Origin: Epiperipatus broadwayi
Taxonomy: Eukaryota > Onychophora > Udeonychophora > Euonychophora > Peripatidae
Direction of reading: 5' to 3'
NCBI GenBank assembly: GCA_028023455.1
Contig: JAQFVV010012416.1
Coordinates: forward strand, 3,331,594 to 3,395,593
DNA length: 64,000 bases
The number at the start of each line of letters is the position of its first letter. Positions within the stretch are counted from its first letter, which is position 1. A program made the translations under genes and the position numbers. Shown here in pieces: positions 47,204 to 58,010 of the stretch. The notes beneath the pieces were generated by a model. It ran no database searches. It had not been told where the DNA came from and saw only the letters and a list, made by a program, of their open reading frames with translations.

Positions 47204-48300
47204 CCACCATCTCCATACCAGCCCAAAAATTTTATTGCATCTAATTATCTGTGCAGAAGAAATCCCAAAGATGTCATTTTACTGCTGGTAGAAATGCTTT
47301 CATTTTATTCCAAGTTTTAACTGCAACTTAATTTTATTCAATATATCTTATTAATTAGTCTTAACCTTGTAAACTATCTATATCATATTTATTAATGTTA
47401 AATCTGTAGGCTTGATTATTTTGATAAATTTGAAATCTATATTTTGCATTTTATTTATGTATATTACCCTTGAATAATGGAGGGAGTTAAATCTCAATTC
47501 ATTAAATGTGTTCATGCTTCTCTGTTCTCAAAATCCCAAGGGATGGAGTGAACCAAGAAGATACTAAACTTAAAACTATTAAATGTTAAGAATAATAATG
47601 ACATATATAAAGTGTCTTCTTAAGTTCTTGTCTCCCCCCCCCCCTTCATGTCAAAAATGGTTATGTATCAAAATTCTTACAATTGTGTATAGAGTTGAGG
47701 AAAAATAGCAGGCGTATTTCTATTCAATTAATTTATAAATTATGTATGTTCATCATGTGACTCTCTATAAATATAAGCATATAAGTATAGAAACTGATTT
47801 ATTTAAGATATTCATAAAATAATATACTCTGTTTATAGTGTTACTTTAAATGCCATTTAATTAATAAGCATCTTTTGATAAAATGATTATCTGTAATGAA
47901 ACTCCTGCAAATGTGGCAATAGTTATAATTCAAGATTTTATTATGTAAGTAACATTAATAAAGTTGTCTAAATGTATATAGTACATTGCTTCTCAATGCC
48001 ATGTAATATCTATATAAATTAAAATTGCAATCTATGTATAAGCTATGTGCCACCATCCTAATCTATGTATAAGCTATGTAAGGAATAATGGATTGCCACC
48101 ATCCTATTTTAGGAGTAAGTAATCCCCATAAGATTTAAATATTGTTTTATTGGATTTTCAAATTTAAGATTATTAAAATAGTTATTGTGAATGGTTTTAA
48201 TCATAAATTAATCATAAGTTAACTGGGGATACTTATGGTTTAGATATAAAGTAAGTTTCATAATGTTTATTTAGGTGGGTGGAAGTCTTAATAATTTGTT
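47204..48300. other. AT-rich DNA, short local duplication
   Basis: AATCTATGTATAAGCTATGT occurs twice (about 48029 and 48060), each near GCCACCATCCTA. A long C run is near 47634-47644. No gene. Confidence 0.4.

Positions 48301-48331
<31 letters not shown>
48301..48331 (+). repeat. (TA)n(TG)n compound microsatellite
   Basis: A run of TA dinucleotides passes directly into TG dinucleotides. The two overlapping ORFs starting upstream read through this and are not genes. Confidence 0.9.
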
Positions 48332-48384
48332 TACAACCTCATATATGTATGGCAATGGTCATATTATTATTATTCAACTTTGTC

Positions 48385-48990
48385 ATGTATGCTCTGTATG
48401 GTTGTTGTATCATATGGTAAACTGCTTGAGGGCAAACCAGATGCTGCATGCCTGGTTCCTAATCCATAGATTAGCATTGGTTTAAGTCCAGCATGAACTG
48501 GAGACTCCTTGTGATCTCAAATTCTGGATTTAGCACACCACTCTCTCCATTGGAATTTGGCCAAAGTTAGCAGCAGATGCACCTCTGTGGCCAGAGAGAT
48601 CCACTCTTCAGCGGTAAACCATACCAATAAATTGCTAATCCAATCATCCTCATTTTATGTACTATTGATCTCACTTGCATAGGTAGTACCATAACTTCCA
48701 AGTAATGTTTGCCTTTAGCCTGTGTTCATCAGCAACCTTCGATGACCTAAGCTCACAAGTTCTCCCATTAAACAAATATGTTATTAACTGTCATGTTCAA
48801 CCTTGATTGGGCTGATAGATTATAATATGCTTACAATTAAACTAGATAGAGCACACATAATTGTTGTAAGCTGCCACCACCTTCTACAATGCTATGTAAA
48901 AGCCAGTAGATCTTCCCAACCTAATATTTTGTAAGCGACTTTCTCTATTATTTTAATTTTATAATAAAACTTATATCATTAATGTTAACT
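48385..48990 (+). other. GC-richer island, possible decayed LTR
   Basis: Clearly less AT-biased than its surroundings and free of long simple repeats. Contains direct sub-repeats such as GCCACCACC and ends near AATAAAAC (48963), a possible polyadenylation signal. It has no match to the other LTRs in the window and no defined termini, so this is only a suggestion. Confidence 0.25.
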
Positions 48991-49030
48991 AAGTATGTAT
49001 CATTATTGCAAGTCAGAACTACTGATAAGT

Positions 49031-49098
<68 letters not shown>
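49031..49098. repeat. (AT)n microsatellite, ~68 bp
   Basis: Two TA runs joined with a phase switch (TATATAATATAT), forming a perfect self-complementary stretch able to extrude as a cruciform. A (GA)n run is nearby at ~49279-49298. Confidence 0.95.
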
Positions 49099-49100
<2 letters not shown>

Positions 49101-49477
49101 TTAATAAGTAATTTAATTGTTCAACAAGCTTTATCCATGGTTTTGTATCTTACAGATATAATATTAGCTCTGTAACATTAGAGAAATGAGTAATCTCCAA
49201 ATTATACCATTATAAATAGACTAATGTAAGGCTTAAAAGTGCTAGTGTGGGGAAATGTTGTAAGTTATGGAGAACCCTGAGAGAGAGAGAGAGAGAGTCC
49301 ATGTTCGAACCCTGAGCTACATTGCTCTGTATGAAGAAGGGAAGCTGTGTGACATCAAGGATGTTAATTAGGGGGTTGAGACTAGAAAGCTTAGGTAGGA
49401 GTTTAAACTAGGGGCATGGAGATAATCCTGTGTCTTCTGGTTGAGAGTCCCTTGGTTTTGTTGATACAATCTTGACT

Positions 49478-49712
49478 GTTACAATATGTTGGACTATTTC
49501 TGTAATCTAATGACATTCAACTCTTAATAATAGCACACATGTCAGTATATATACTGCATTTCAAGTGGTATTGCTCTCCTTTCTTCTTCAGGTGTGCCTG
49601 ATGATTAGCGATATTAGAATGGGAATCAAACCTAGACCATTAGGTTCTTAAATACTGACTTTTAAGGTAATCCTCTAACCAAATATTAGATGATGGAAAT
49701 AGTACAATATAT
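49478..49712. mobile_element. Family D palindrome, copy 2
   Basis: CAATATGTTGGACTATTTC and AACTCTTAATAATAGCACAC match copy 1, and AATATTAGATGATGGAAATA with GTACAATATAT closes the inverted end. The inner arms have diverged strongly. Confidence 0.65.
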
Positions 49713-50270
49713 AAATATTACTAAAATGACATCATGACCATCTTTAGGTGAATCTTGAGTATTCTGTCAGATTGAAATATATTTTTTTAGCTAGAAAAAA
49801 ATACTCAAGTAGTATTGGTTTGTGCAAACCTTACATCTCAAGTTAAAGTACAATCATTCAATGTCTGCAGTATTTCCCAAACACTGACCTAGATGTGGTA
49901 CCCATAAAAATAAATTTTTATTTTCTTCAGTGTTCTACATATATGGACAAATCTCATATTATTTTTAGACTAGGATATGAATCAAGAATAAAATAAAAGA
50001 CACATTATACTGCAACAGAAACGTAGTGATGAAATGAATTAATGATTATAAGTTTCCATTTCTATAGAGATTAAAACTTTGGATCAACAATATAGAGCTC
50101 TGAGATACTGTAATATTCTGAGCAATATTTATTTAAATGCAATAACAGTTATTAGATCATATTATGACATTTAGAAAGAGAGGAACATGTGTAGTGTGAT
50201 TCCACAAAGTATTGTGTAAATTAAAATGGGAAGCTAATGGAAAAAAATAAATGGAGATTATGTAAGTCAT
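49713..50270. other. AT-rich DNA, no feature seen
   Basis: No motif recognised; may include 5' parts of the LINE relic that follows. Confidence 0.3.
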
Positions 50271-50274
50271 CTAG

Positions 50275-50722
50275 ATTTTGCAGTGTGTGTGGTTGTTCCT
50301 GTAAATAATGCTTCTGAACTGTGGTTAATGCTGCAAGCAATATCACAAAGTAGGACTAAAGATAAATGCTAAAAAAACTAAAATAATGTTCAATACTTTT
50401 CACAGAAGAAAAGAAGAAAATAAAGATTGATAACTATAAATTAGTATGAGTTAATATCTACAAATAATATGATCTGATTAGTAATACATATTAAACATAG
50501 TGGATAAAATTAATCAAAGAATTAAATTTTGATAGATCGATTTTGTTGGAAATAACTGCATATTAACTAAAAATGAACAGATTTAATAGATGTATTTTCT
50601 CATTCATTACATATGGATCTGAGACTAGGACACTTAATAGCAGAGAAATAGAGATTTGAGATCATTCAAAAAAGTAAGATATTTGAAAAGAACAAGGAAG
50701 TATCAAAAGTGAAATTCATAGG
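50275..50722 (+). pseudogene. RTE-like LINE relic, part 1 (split by LTR)
   Basis: Frames shift, but INQRIKF, GNNCILTKNEQ and then CIFSFITYGSETRTLNSREI (~50590-50650) match the end of the RT thumb and the TYG(S/A)ETWTL motif of RTE-like 'endonuclease-reverse transcriptases'. Its continuation is on the far side of the solo LTR at 51417. It differs from the YGCE(M/T)W(I/T)L family at 11.0 and 58.3 kb. Confidence 0.6.
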
Positions 50723-51416
50723 TGTCATAATCTCATCTTTCCTTCAAATAATGGGCTAGTCCAGATTCCTTTATTATCATGATTGGATTGAGCATTCTTT
50801 GCCAATAAACAATGTATATATGAAGATATAATGCATAGCCAATGACAAGAAAAGGCCAATAGGCAATCATGCTCACTGAATCCAAATGTTTCCATTAACG
50901 TTGAAGATCTGGCAATAAATAGTCAGCCTTTTTGAAGGTAGGATCAGAGAATAACTGTTAAACCTGAATAACAGTAGCCTGGTTCTCCCTATATTGTTGA
51001 AGAAAACTCCTGCTAACATGAACAGCAGTGATCGTTCACCAGGCTGTAGTAGTTAAGCTAATATGGTCCAAGGCAAGTCCATGTTCAAAACTGGAAGCTG
51101 CAAGAATCAAAGCCAACTCGAGGCAAGCAATTGTTACAGCTGGAAGAGTCACCATAACCAACTCATGTGGTAGACTGTCAAACATAGCTGGAAATGGGTA
51201 GAAAATCTATAAGGGCACACTCAGTCTCTTCTTCAACAGTTTAGCCTAAAACTGGAAACTATACCCTGACAACAGTAGCAGGTAGAGTGTAGCTATTTAT
51301 AAATAACAATTGTAAATCTGAGTATATGTTTGTATCTGTATATTACTAATAAATATATTATAAAATGTATGTATATTCATTTGTGTGTATATGTATAATT
51401 GTGACTAAATACAACA
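50723..51416 (+). mobile_element. Solo LTR of Gypsy-type element (694 bp), in a LINE
   Basis: Same family as 29691-30392: starts TGTCATAATCTC and shares CTAGTCCAGATTCC, GATTGGATTGAGCATTCTTT, TAGCCAATGA and AATAAATA near the end, closing with TACAACA. The flanking 5-mers are ATAGG (50718-50722) and ATGGG (51417-51421), a target duplication with one change. Clean insertion into the LINE relic on either side. Confidence 0.82.
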
Positions 51417-51590
51417 ATGGGCAAATTAACGAATGAGTACTCTTGATATCACTGAAAGATTTAAGAGACTGAAATGGAGCTAAATTAGGTATATTATTAA
51501 AAGAGATAGATAATAGTTGGACAACATTAAAGCTGAATTCTAAAAGCCTGTAAATGGTATAAAAGAGATCAAAATATAAAGTAGTACCAC
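51417..51590 (+). pseudogene. RTE-like LINE relic, part 2
   Basis: Reads STLDITERFKRLKWS followed past a stop by IRYIIKRDR. This fits the T-x-V-x-D-I-x-E-R-I-x-x-L-K-W-x-W-A-G-H-I-A-R block that lies C-terminal to TYGSETWTL in these LINEs. It therefore continues part 1 once the LTR and one target copy are removed. Confidence 0.6.
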
Positions 51591-51775
51591 CCTGTTCCAA
51601 ACAGGGTAATCAATGGATGCCAGGGGGCTTGTGCATAAAATCTCCATCTAGTGCCCCCTGGAATCCATTGATTACTCTGGTTGGCACAGGGTGGCCCTAC
51701 TGTATGGAGAGTTTTGCCTGTTTGATAACAGTTATGTGCTAGTATGAGATGTAGCGATCATGTGATGTTTAGAGA
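51586..51775. mobile_element. Family A short palindrome
   Basis: ACCACCCTGTTCCAAACAGG, GGTAATCAATGGATGCCAGG and CTAGTGCCCCCTGG are mirrored by CCATTGATTACTCTGGTTGG and CACAGGGTGGCCCTACTG. These are followed by GGAGAGTTTTGCC and a family end GATCATGTGATGTTTAGAG at ~51757. A minimal, well preserved copy with GC-richer arms. Confidence 0.82.
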
Positions 51776-52520
51776 TCAAATAGATAATGAATGGATAAAG
51801 AAAAGAAAATTGTTGGATCTTATAAAGTGAAACTATGGATTGGAATCATGGGCTTTCATACTGAAATTATTCAGTAATGGTTGAAAGTGATGATGTTCAT
51901 AAAAGTAAAATGAAGGCATTTTGGATAGAATAAAAAGGCTATGTTTTAATTCTGAAAAAGTCATATCTGAAGGATGACAATTTTCTTAGAATTCTATCAT
52001 AATATGTATAAAAAAAACACTTTTTTCTTACAATCTATTACTTATAAATTATCAATAGTTGGAAAAAAATTCTTTTTAACTTTTAACCTCACATGAAGTG
52101 TCAAATAAATATTAATCTAACTTATCAAATGTCAATTTTATACTATTAATATTTTATCTGAAGTATAATTAGAAATAGTTAACATATTCACAAATTGAAA
52201 GACTGCCATTAGTAGTGTTTTCGTTTAAACAATTATTTGACGTAACTCGACAAACGTTTTTTAAATAATTTGATTAGATTTAACTTTTTATGTGTGCTTT
52301 TTATTTAATGACGTTTTGTATTATGGTTTGTTTACAGGTTTCGTCATGGATTATCTACTTATTTAAAATTAATGTCTGACGCACCAAATATAATACTTAC
52401 AAATATGATTTGTATGAAATATATTTTTACTGGCATTCATTGCTAGCTGGAAGCTAAACTTTTTCTATAGAAATCTAGCAGAAACAAAATAATCCTTACA
52501 TATGAGAATAACAGTGAATT
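51776..52520. other. AT-rich DNA, no feature seen
   Basis: No motif recognised. Confidence 0.35.
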
Positions 52521-52538
52521 ATCTGGACACAGTTTTTT

Positions 52539-52647
52539 TTTTTTCCATATGTCATAGCATCGGCCGGGACGCGAACCCACAACCGTCTGCAACCAACTAC
52601 TTGCTCGCAAGGCAGCTGCGATACCTCTCGGCTAACGACGCAAGACA
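52539..52647 (-). mobile_element. tRNA-derived SINE, copy 6 (minus)
   Basis: On the minus strand: GTTAGCCGAGAGGTATCGCA (A-box), GTGGGTTCGCGTCCC (intact B-box), CGGCCGATGCTATGACATAT and an A tail. Target duplication GGACACAGTTTTTT at 52525-52538 and 52648-52661. It shares the longer anticodon-arm variant (GCAAGTAGTTGGTTGCAGAC-like) with copy 2, so at least two SINE subfamilies exist here. Confidence 0.92.
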
Positions 52648-52698
52648 GGACACAGTTTTTTGAATGAATTTAGAATATACTTCTGTTAATATTTATAA

Positions 52699-53315
52699 TG
52701 AATTAATACAAACACAGACGCGTGAAAATACGTTTATAATATATATTTATTAAGATAACATGAAACAAATATACACTAGCATATTTACACTATAAATAGT
52801 GATTACCACACGGGCTGCTACTATTGATGAGGTATGCCAAGCAACTGTAGAAAAAAAAGAATCTTATAATTTTACCTACCACTTCTAGCTGTACTGCTTT
52901 ACGAATAGTGTGCTTTACGAATAGTATGGTAACACTTTCGACTGTACTCTGTACTCTGACATCTTGCTTCATGTCTGCATTAGATTCTAGTAGCTTCCAG
53001 ACTTGAATGTGGACTTGTCTCATTGCATTACCCATTTAGCTTTAACAGTTGATGTCTCTGAAATAACGTGTATTTTGCCTTTCAGTTTTGTAATAGTAAT
53101 TTCTCTCTTTACCTCCAAATGGATTGACTATTTATTGCTAGATCACCATCCATTTTGAATGCAGCGAGTATCATCATCTATTGATCTGCTTTTGCCACTG
53201 GATATATGTTATCTATCTGTATAGATATTAATTAGTTGATGATGATAAATGCTCAATCCAATCATGATAAGATTGAATCTGGACTATTCCATTATTTGAA
53301 GGCAAAGTGAGGTAT
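52699..53315 (-). mobile_element. 3' LTR of the Gypsy relic (minus strand)
   Basis: Read on the minus strand it begins just after a polypurine tract (AGGGGAAAAAA, 53331-53321) and shares with the solo LTRs TTGCCTTCAAATAATGG, AGTCCAGATTC, CATGATTGGATTGAGCATT, GCAATAAATAGTCA, GACAAGTCCA, AATAGTAGCAG and AATAAATATAT. It ends near TATTAATTCA (52699). The 81-codon minus frame 52790-53035 lies inside it and is not an exon. Confidence 0.75.
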
Positions 53316-54545
53316 AAAATTTTTTTCCCCTGGCCAAATTTAGACTTGGAGAAGCTAGACATATAAAAGCATTGGTGGATAACCCCAATGCTTTCTAGTT
53401 TATCAGGCTTGGTGATTTGATCAGCAGACCTAGTGTCATCCTTCACAGATTTTGAAACTGTAGGTTCATCCGTATTGGCTAGTCACTCATCACTATTAGA
53501 TTATGACTCTTCTTTGTTGGCTGACGACCCTTCACTGATGGCTGGTAATGTTTAATTTAATATTAGCTGTTTTCTGAATTTATGATGTTGCTATCTATCA
53601 TCTGTTTGAATCACCATTGTGTGTGATCCTTTCACTTTAACGACAATTGCTAAAATCCATTTGGTAGTATCCTCAAACCTACAGCATAGGACATGAGAAC
53701 CTATCTGCCTTTTTATATGTTTAGTTTCATGCTTTATTTTAGGGTTCAATCCTAAATTATTAACTACTATTTCTGGATAGACTTTGTTTGGATTTACTCT
53801 TCTAAGCTGGTTCACCTTAGTTACTTCAAAACCTAAGTGAGTGAACTAGTCATGGCCTAATAAATTGCTCTGCTTACCAGCAGAGACAATCAGAAGTAGA
53901 CATGTAGTTTTATTAGGCATTGTGACCTTAACTCTTGTCTGACTCAAGAATGCTATTTGTTTTGTTGCTAGTATGCAGCTGATGTTTTTTTTTATTAATG
54001 ATAATGCATATCTTCCTTGACCCAATGGATGCTATAGACCTAGTATCCAGTTCTATTTTTAACTAGGTGTTTTATAAAAGAGTGTTTATACAGGTATTTA
54101 GTTTTTTCGATTTTAAATTGCTCTTCTGGCTTTTTGAAATGGATTCTTCAATTCCAACATTAGCAACTTTGTTTTCTTTTAAAACAAGGAAGTTTTTGTG
54201 TGCCAACATGCTTGCAATATGTACACTCTGTATTTTGGTGTGGACATTCAGTGTTCAGATGTATCAGTTGATCACATTCTTGTTGTTGATTTCTTCATGC
54301 AGTATTTTTTATTGTCAGCTGAGTGTTTGTTTGATCCAGTTTCCTGAAGAATATTTTTTATGCTATAATCCACTTTCTTCAATGAACTACTCTACTAGAA
54401 TTGCTTCTTAGATAATTGAATGAAATGTGAGCTCAGTGTCTATCAGGAGTTTGGCCCTGTGGTCTCTTATTTCACAAATAAATCAATCTCTTAGAGCTTT
54501 GAGGAGGAAATCTTAAAATTGTATTTTAGAATCTATGTCCTCTCT
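53316..54545 (-). pseudogene. Gypsy-type gag-protease relic, pol mostly deleted
   Basis: Minus-strand order: FLLKALRD.FICEIRDHRAK (gag-type, ~54515-54440), CTYCKHV...PCFKRKQSC (decayed CCHC zinc knuckle, ~54225-54160), IELDTRSIASI (aspartic protease start, DTG changed to DTR, 54058-54030) and LLGHD (~53867). Then, without any RT, RNase H or DDE core, come HVLCCRFEDTTKWILAIVVK (integrase C-terminal, ~53705-53650), a TRSADQITKPDKL tail (~53435-53400) and FGQGKK over the polypurine tract. Internal loss removed the enzymes; the 5' LTR is also missing. Clade resembles Mag/K02A2.6-type Gypsy. Confidence 0.72.
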
Positions 54546-55050
54546 CATTTCTATTTCCATAACCAAATTTACCTACAACACTTTCTTCTTCTATCTGTTT
54601 ATCAATTCTAACATTAAAGTTTCTCCATATAAAAATCTTCTACTACTTCATCACTGAAAACTTGTTGAGACATAAACCTGAATTATCTGCATTTATTTAT
54701 CTGCTAGTAAGTTGAATAACTAATCTTGCCATGCTGTCTGATACATCATCACTCTCCACAATGTTTTTATTCCTACTCCACTTGCCAATATTTGCACCTT
54801 TATAGTCGAGTCCATGTCCACTTTTTAAATCAATTGTCACTTCATTTTTTTTTCTAGCTTCACAGAGTCCAATAATGTCTCTTTTAATATGAGAGAGTTC
54901 TTCCCTTTTTTGAAATCTTTCTTCACTTGAAAAGTGATATGAAGTTGTAAGTACCTGAATAAAGACATCATCAGATGGCAGCTTGGGTTTGCAATCAGGG
55001 GATTCTTACCATCCTCCACCTTCAGCCACCAACTGCTGCCTTGCCTGGTG
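54545..55050 (-). pseudogene. RTE-like LINE endonuclease fragment
   Basis: On the minus strand: SGTYNF...SSEERFQKREE (54970-54900), IKRDIIGLCEARKK (~54890-54855), TIDLKSGHGLDYKGANIG (~54840-54785), SDSMARLVIQL (~54750-54715) and GKFGYGNRNERG (~54575-54540) with frameshifts. These match the apurinic endonuclease domain of RTE-like 'craniofacial development protein 2-like' LINEs. Upstream (55050-54970) TCACCAGGCAAGGCAGCAGT resembles their 5' leader. It abuts the Gypsy gag region at ~54540. Confidence 0.65.
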
Positions 55051-55930
55051 ACTTTACATCCTCTTAGAAATAAGGGCCATGATTATTTTTTTGTTTGACA
55101 TGACTGCATATATCTATTAGGAATTTTTTTTTACATTTACATACACATATATTTTGCCTTATCAGCAACTGAGAAGAAAGACCTTGGGGTTTTTTGATCT
55201 TAAACTCAGTGGTAAGAAGTCAATAAATTCACCATGTTGGCCAATGTGTGTTGATAAGAAGCCCATCCAGGTTCATATGCTATATGAATAATCACATAGT
55301 AATAACAGCTGTAATGACAAAACATTATGGAGTGGATATTAGAAAATTTGCCTGCTTGATTTCTTTAAGGCCTCCAAGAGGAAGCAAATGGTCTCCTTTC
55401 CATTAATAGCAAACTCCTTTAAATGCAACTTTACATACATGCAAACTGAGAAAAGAAAAGTTCATATTAAAAAAAAGCCGGTAATAGATTAATCAGATTA
55501 ATTCATTTATAAATAAATAGGAAATTAAGGGAGAACTTGTATATGAATGTGTCAGTAATAACAGGATAACAGTCCAATGTCAATGAAGTCTTACTGTATC
55601 TGCCATATCGAGTGCCACTAGGCTACTTAGAACCTAGAAAATTTATATAGTAGGCAGATACATAAGTTATGATTCACATTTCACATGTTTTATTCAGACC
55701 GTCAGCCCATTACCACTAGCTCAGTGAGATGCAGAGATTTATAAAATATGATTTCTTATCTCAAAATATTTTCAATATTAAAAAAATAAAAAAATAAAAT
55801 AAGCCACTGCCAGTAATTAACACACCCACATTTATTTACGCACATTTTAGTCTAACTTTTATTTTTTTACAAAACATTATAACTTATTTTACTTTAGATT
55901 TTAATTTACAATTTAACTGTTTTTATTTTA
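55051..55930. other. AT-rich DNA, no supported gene
   Basis: 55140-55480 is of moderate complexity and may be further 5' sequence of the LINE just downstream on the minus strand. No motif is clear. Confidence 0.3.
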
Positions 55931-55935
55931 TTTTA

Positions 55936-56860
55936 AAAGTTCGCACAGATGAGTTTAATATTTATTAGAGTGTCAAGTATGAATAGACTACATAGATTGC
56001 ATTTGAAAAGAAAATATTCTATCTCTTATTTAACCTTAGGCCAAAAGTTCGCAGTCAAACCAACGCCAATCTATCTGATATATCGATGTATTCAATGCAG
56101 CACGAATACGACAGCACAAAAGACCACACCGTCAGGAATGCATGTCTGAACAGCATGGTTAATAGAAGACATTGACTCTCATCCAGACAGGAATACTACA
56201 TCTGTCTGATGTGAAAAGCAATAAAAAAACTCCATAGGAAGGGACTGCATTTTCCGTCTTATTATCCCCTTCCATAGGCAAAAAGGGAGTGTGCGGCATA
56301 ATATGCAATCCTGCATGTAGCGAATCTCATACTACATCTACTAATTACACCAATATATCCAATCCATTGACCCAATTTAACTATGAAATGAATAACCTAA
56401 GATTTTAACCCTCCCTTAAACTAACATAACTTTGTGAATCCATGCAATCATTCAGGCCAACTTAAATTTAACATTTATATAAGTTTGCACAGGTGAATTT
56501 AATAAAAATTTGTTTTATAATGTTGAGTATAGATTGGCCACATAGATTCCATGGTTAAAAACATTTCAAAATAAACAAAAACGATCAAAATATAAAGTCA
56601 TTGATGGAATTGCAGAGGGAAATTTACAAAAAAACCCAATGGCATTCATCATAAGATGCAGCATTGACACCAATAACTTAAAAGACATCCGAATAAATAC
56701 ATTTTAGATACTCAATGTAAGGTATCATTATTTCCCGAGTATCTATATATTTTAATCAAATATGAAAACAAAAACATAATTAACCATTAATGAATCTATG
56801 CAAGCATCTATACCCAACTTAAATTTAACATTTATTGCAAGTTGTTTAATAAAAAAAAAT
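55936..56860 (+). repeat. Diverged direct repeats
   Basis: GTT(C/T)GCACAG(A/G)TGA(G/A)TTTAATA ... TAGA(C/T)T(A/G)(C/G)CACATAGATT occurs at ~55940-56000 and ~56485-56555. AACTTAAATTTAACATTTAT precedes the second copy (56460) and recurs at ~56817, where it is followed by GCAAGTTGTTTAATA. So three decayed units, 540 and 360 bases apart. The intervening 56040-56330 is GC-richer, without a recognised gene. Confidence 0.45.
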
Positions 56861-56903
56861 CATAATTAAACTTAAAGGAACAAAAAAATTAAATAGAAAT
56901 GAT

Positions 56904-57254
56904 TTACAAACAAATAATACATTCAATAAAATAATTAATAAAAAATTTAGTCAGATAGGAAATTCTACTTCTATTTAAATATTGAGAAGTTTTTGGAATC
57001 AAAGTTCTTACTGTTTTGAAAATGTCCATATTTTGTAGTTGTTTGTAATTTTGAATGTGAATTCCCATGCTGTCCTGAAGATATTGGTATCCAGTTAGCC
57101 ATTGGTCCTTTATGGTAGCTGGTATTTTATTGCCAGGCCCAGATGTTCTATAGTTCGCAATATGGGAAAACAATGTTTCATTTTTTTTATAACAACTGAA
57201 GGAATTGAAAGTGCATCTTTCAATCCCTTCACCTCCAACTCTCCGACTTAACAC
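56904..57254 (-). CDS. Unrecognised 116-codon open frame
   Basis: The longest minus frame of the region. The N-terminal half (MLSRRVGGEGIERCTFNSF, CYKKNETLFSHIANYRTSG, GNKIPATIKDQW) is mixed in composition. The second half is Asn/Tyr/Ile-rich. No domain, signal peptide or splice pattern is recognised. It could be a fragment of a decayed transposon ORF or chance. Confidence 0.2.
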   Translation of the reverse strand: MLSRRVGGEGIERCTFNSFSCYKKNETLFSHIANYRTSGPGNKIPATIKDQWLTGYQYLQDSMGIHIQNYKQLQNMDIFKTVRTLIPKTSQYLNRSRISYLTKFFINYFIECIICL

Positions 57255-57259
57255 ATCTA

Positions 57260-57825
57260 TGTCTTTTCATAATTAATATCTTCACTCACTAAAATTTATG
57301 TCCAAACTTTTTCTTTTATATTAGAATTTTGGATTGACGATGGTAATGGTCTTTTCATTGAGGTCCATTTCCCCGATGGATTTCTTTCATTGGCCATTCT
57401 ATTTCTATTGTTTTTCCTCTCTTATCTGACCTTTACTTATATATTTTGAAATGCCCAAAGGCTAGTTTACTTTTAACTAAATAAAATAATCATTTCCATT
57501 TTACAATAGCATTAATTTATATACATTCTTGAAGATATATTTTTATCTTTAATTAAATCTTTTTAAGTTCTTTTTTCTGAAAATTTAGTTTTAAAATACC
57601 TTTTTTTTTCCTTAATAAAGTTTTCTTTTAATAATTTTTGTCATCTGTGCAATTTTATATATATACGAGTTTAAGATAGAATTTTAACTTTCAATTTTTA
57701 ATTCTTAAAAAAGAAGTTTTTATTTGCTAACTGTTATTTTTCCTGACTAATATTTAGAAAAAAAAGTTAATGTAATGGCATATGTGCCCATTAAAAATAT
57801 TTGAGTTTTCTATAAATGTTAATTG
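57260..57825. other. AT-rich DNA, no feature seen
   Basis: No motif recognised. Confidence 0.35.
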
Positions 57826-58010
57826 CATATGAAGGGGGTGCCCTAAGATCCCAAAATTTTGGAATAAAATACAGTATATTTATTTTTAGATGCTAGATAT
57901 TGAATCCTCTTCAAAGTATTGTCCATTCAATGCAATGTACCAGTTTTCGAAGCAGCCCTGAAATTTTTGCAAAGTAATATCTCAATGTCTCCATTGTTTT
58001 TTCTTCAATC
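57826..58010 (-). pseudogene. Possible mariner-like transposase C-terminus
   Basis: On the minus strand KFQGCFENWYIALNGQYFEED (near 57965-57905) resembles the FQxCFExWxxRWxKCIxxxGxYFEGD segment just before the end of mariner transposases. A short tail ends close to GGGATCTTAGGGCACCCCC. The catalytic DDD part is absent and the opposite terminus is not found. Weak, motif-only. Confidence 0.35.

Noticed and set aside
48275-48485. Two overlapping 64-68 codon frames
   Set aside because: Both read through the (TA)n(TG)n microsatellite and have Tyr/Ile and Cys/Val repeats as expected from it.
52790-53035. 81-codon minus frame that at first looks like an exon with a splice donor (...VQLEVVG then GTAAAA)
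   Set aside because: It lies inside the LTR at 52699-53315 and aligns in order with non-coding solo LTR sequence at 29.7 and 50.7 kb.
54067-54411. 114-codon plus-strand frame, Phe/Leu-rich, resembling a membrane protein
   Set aside because: It is antisense to the Gypsy gag/zinc-knuckle region; the minus strand gives recognisable motifs.
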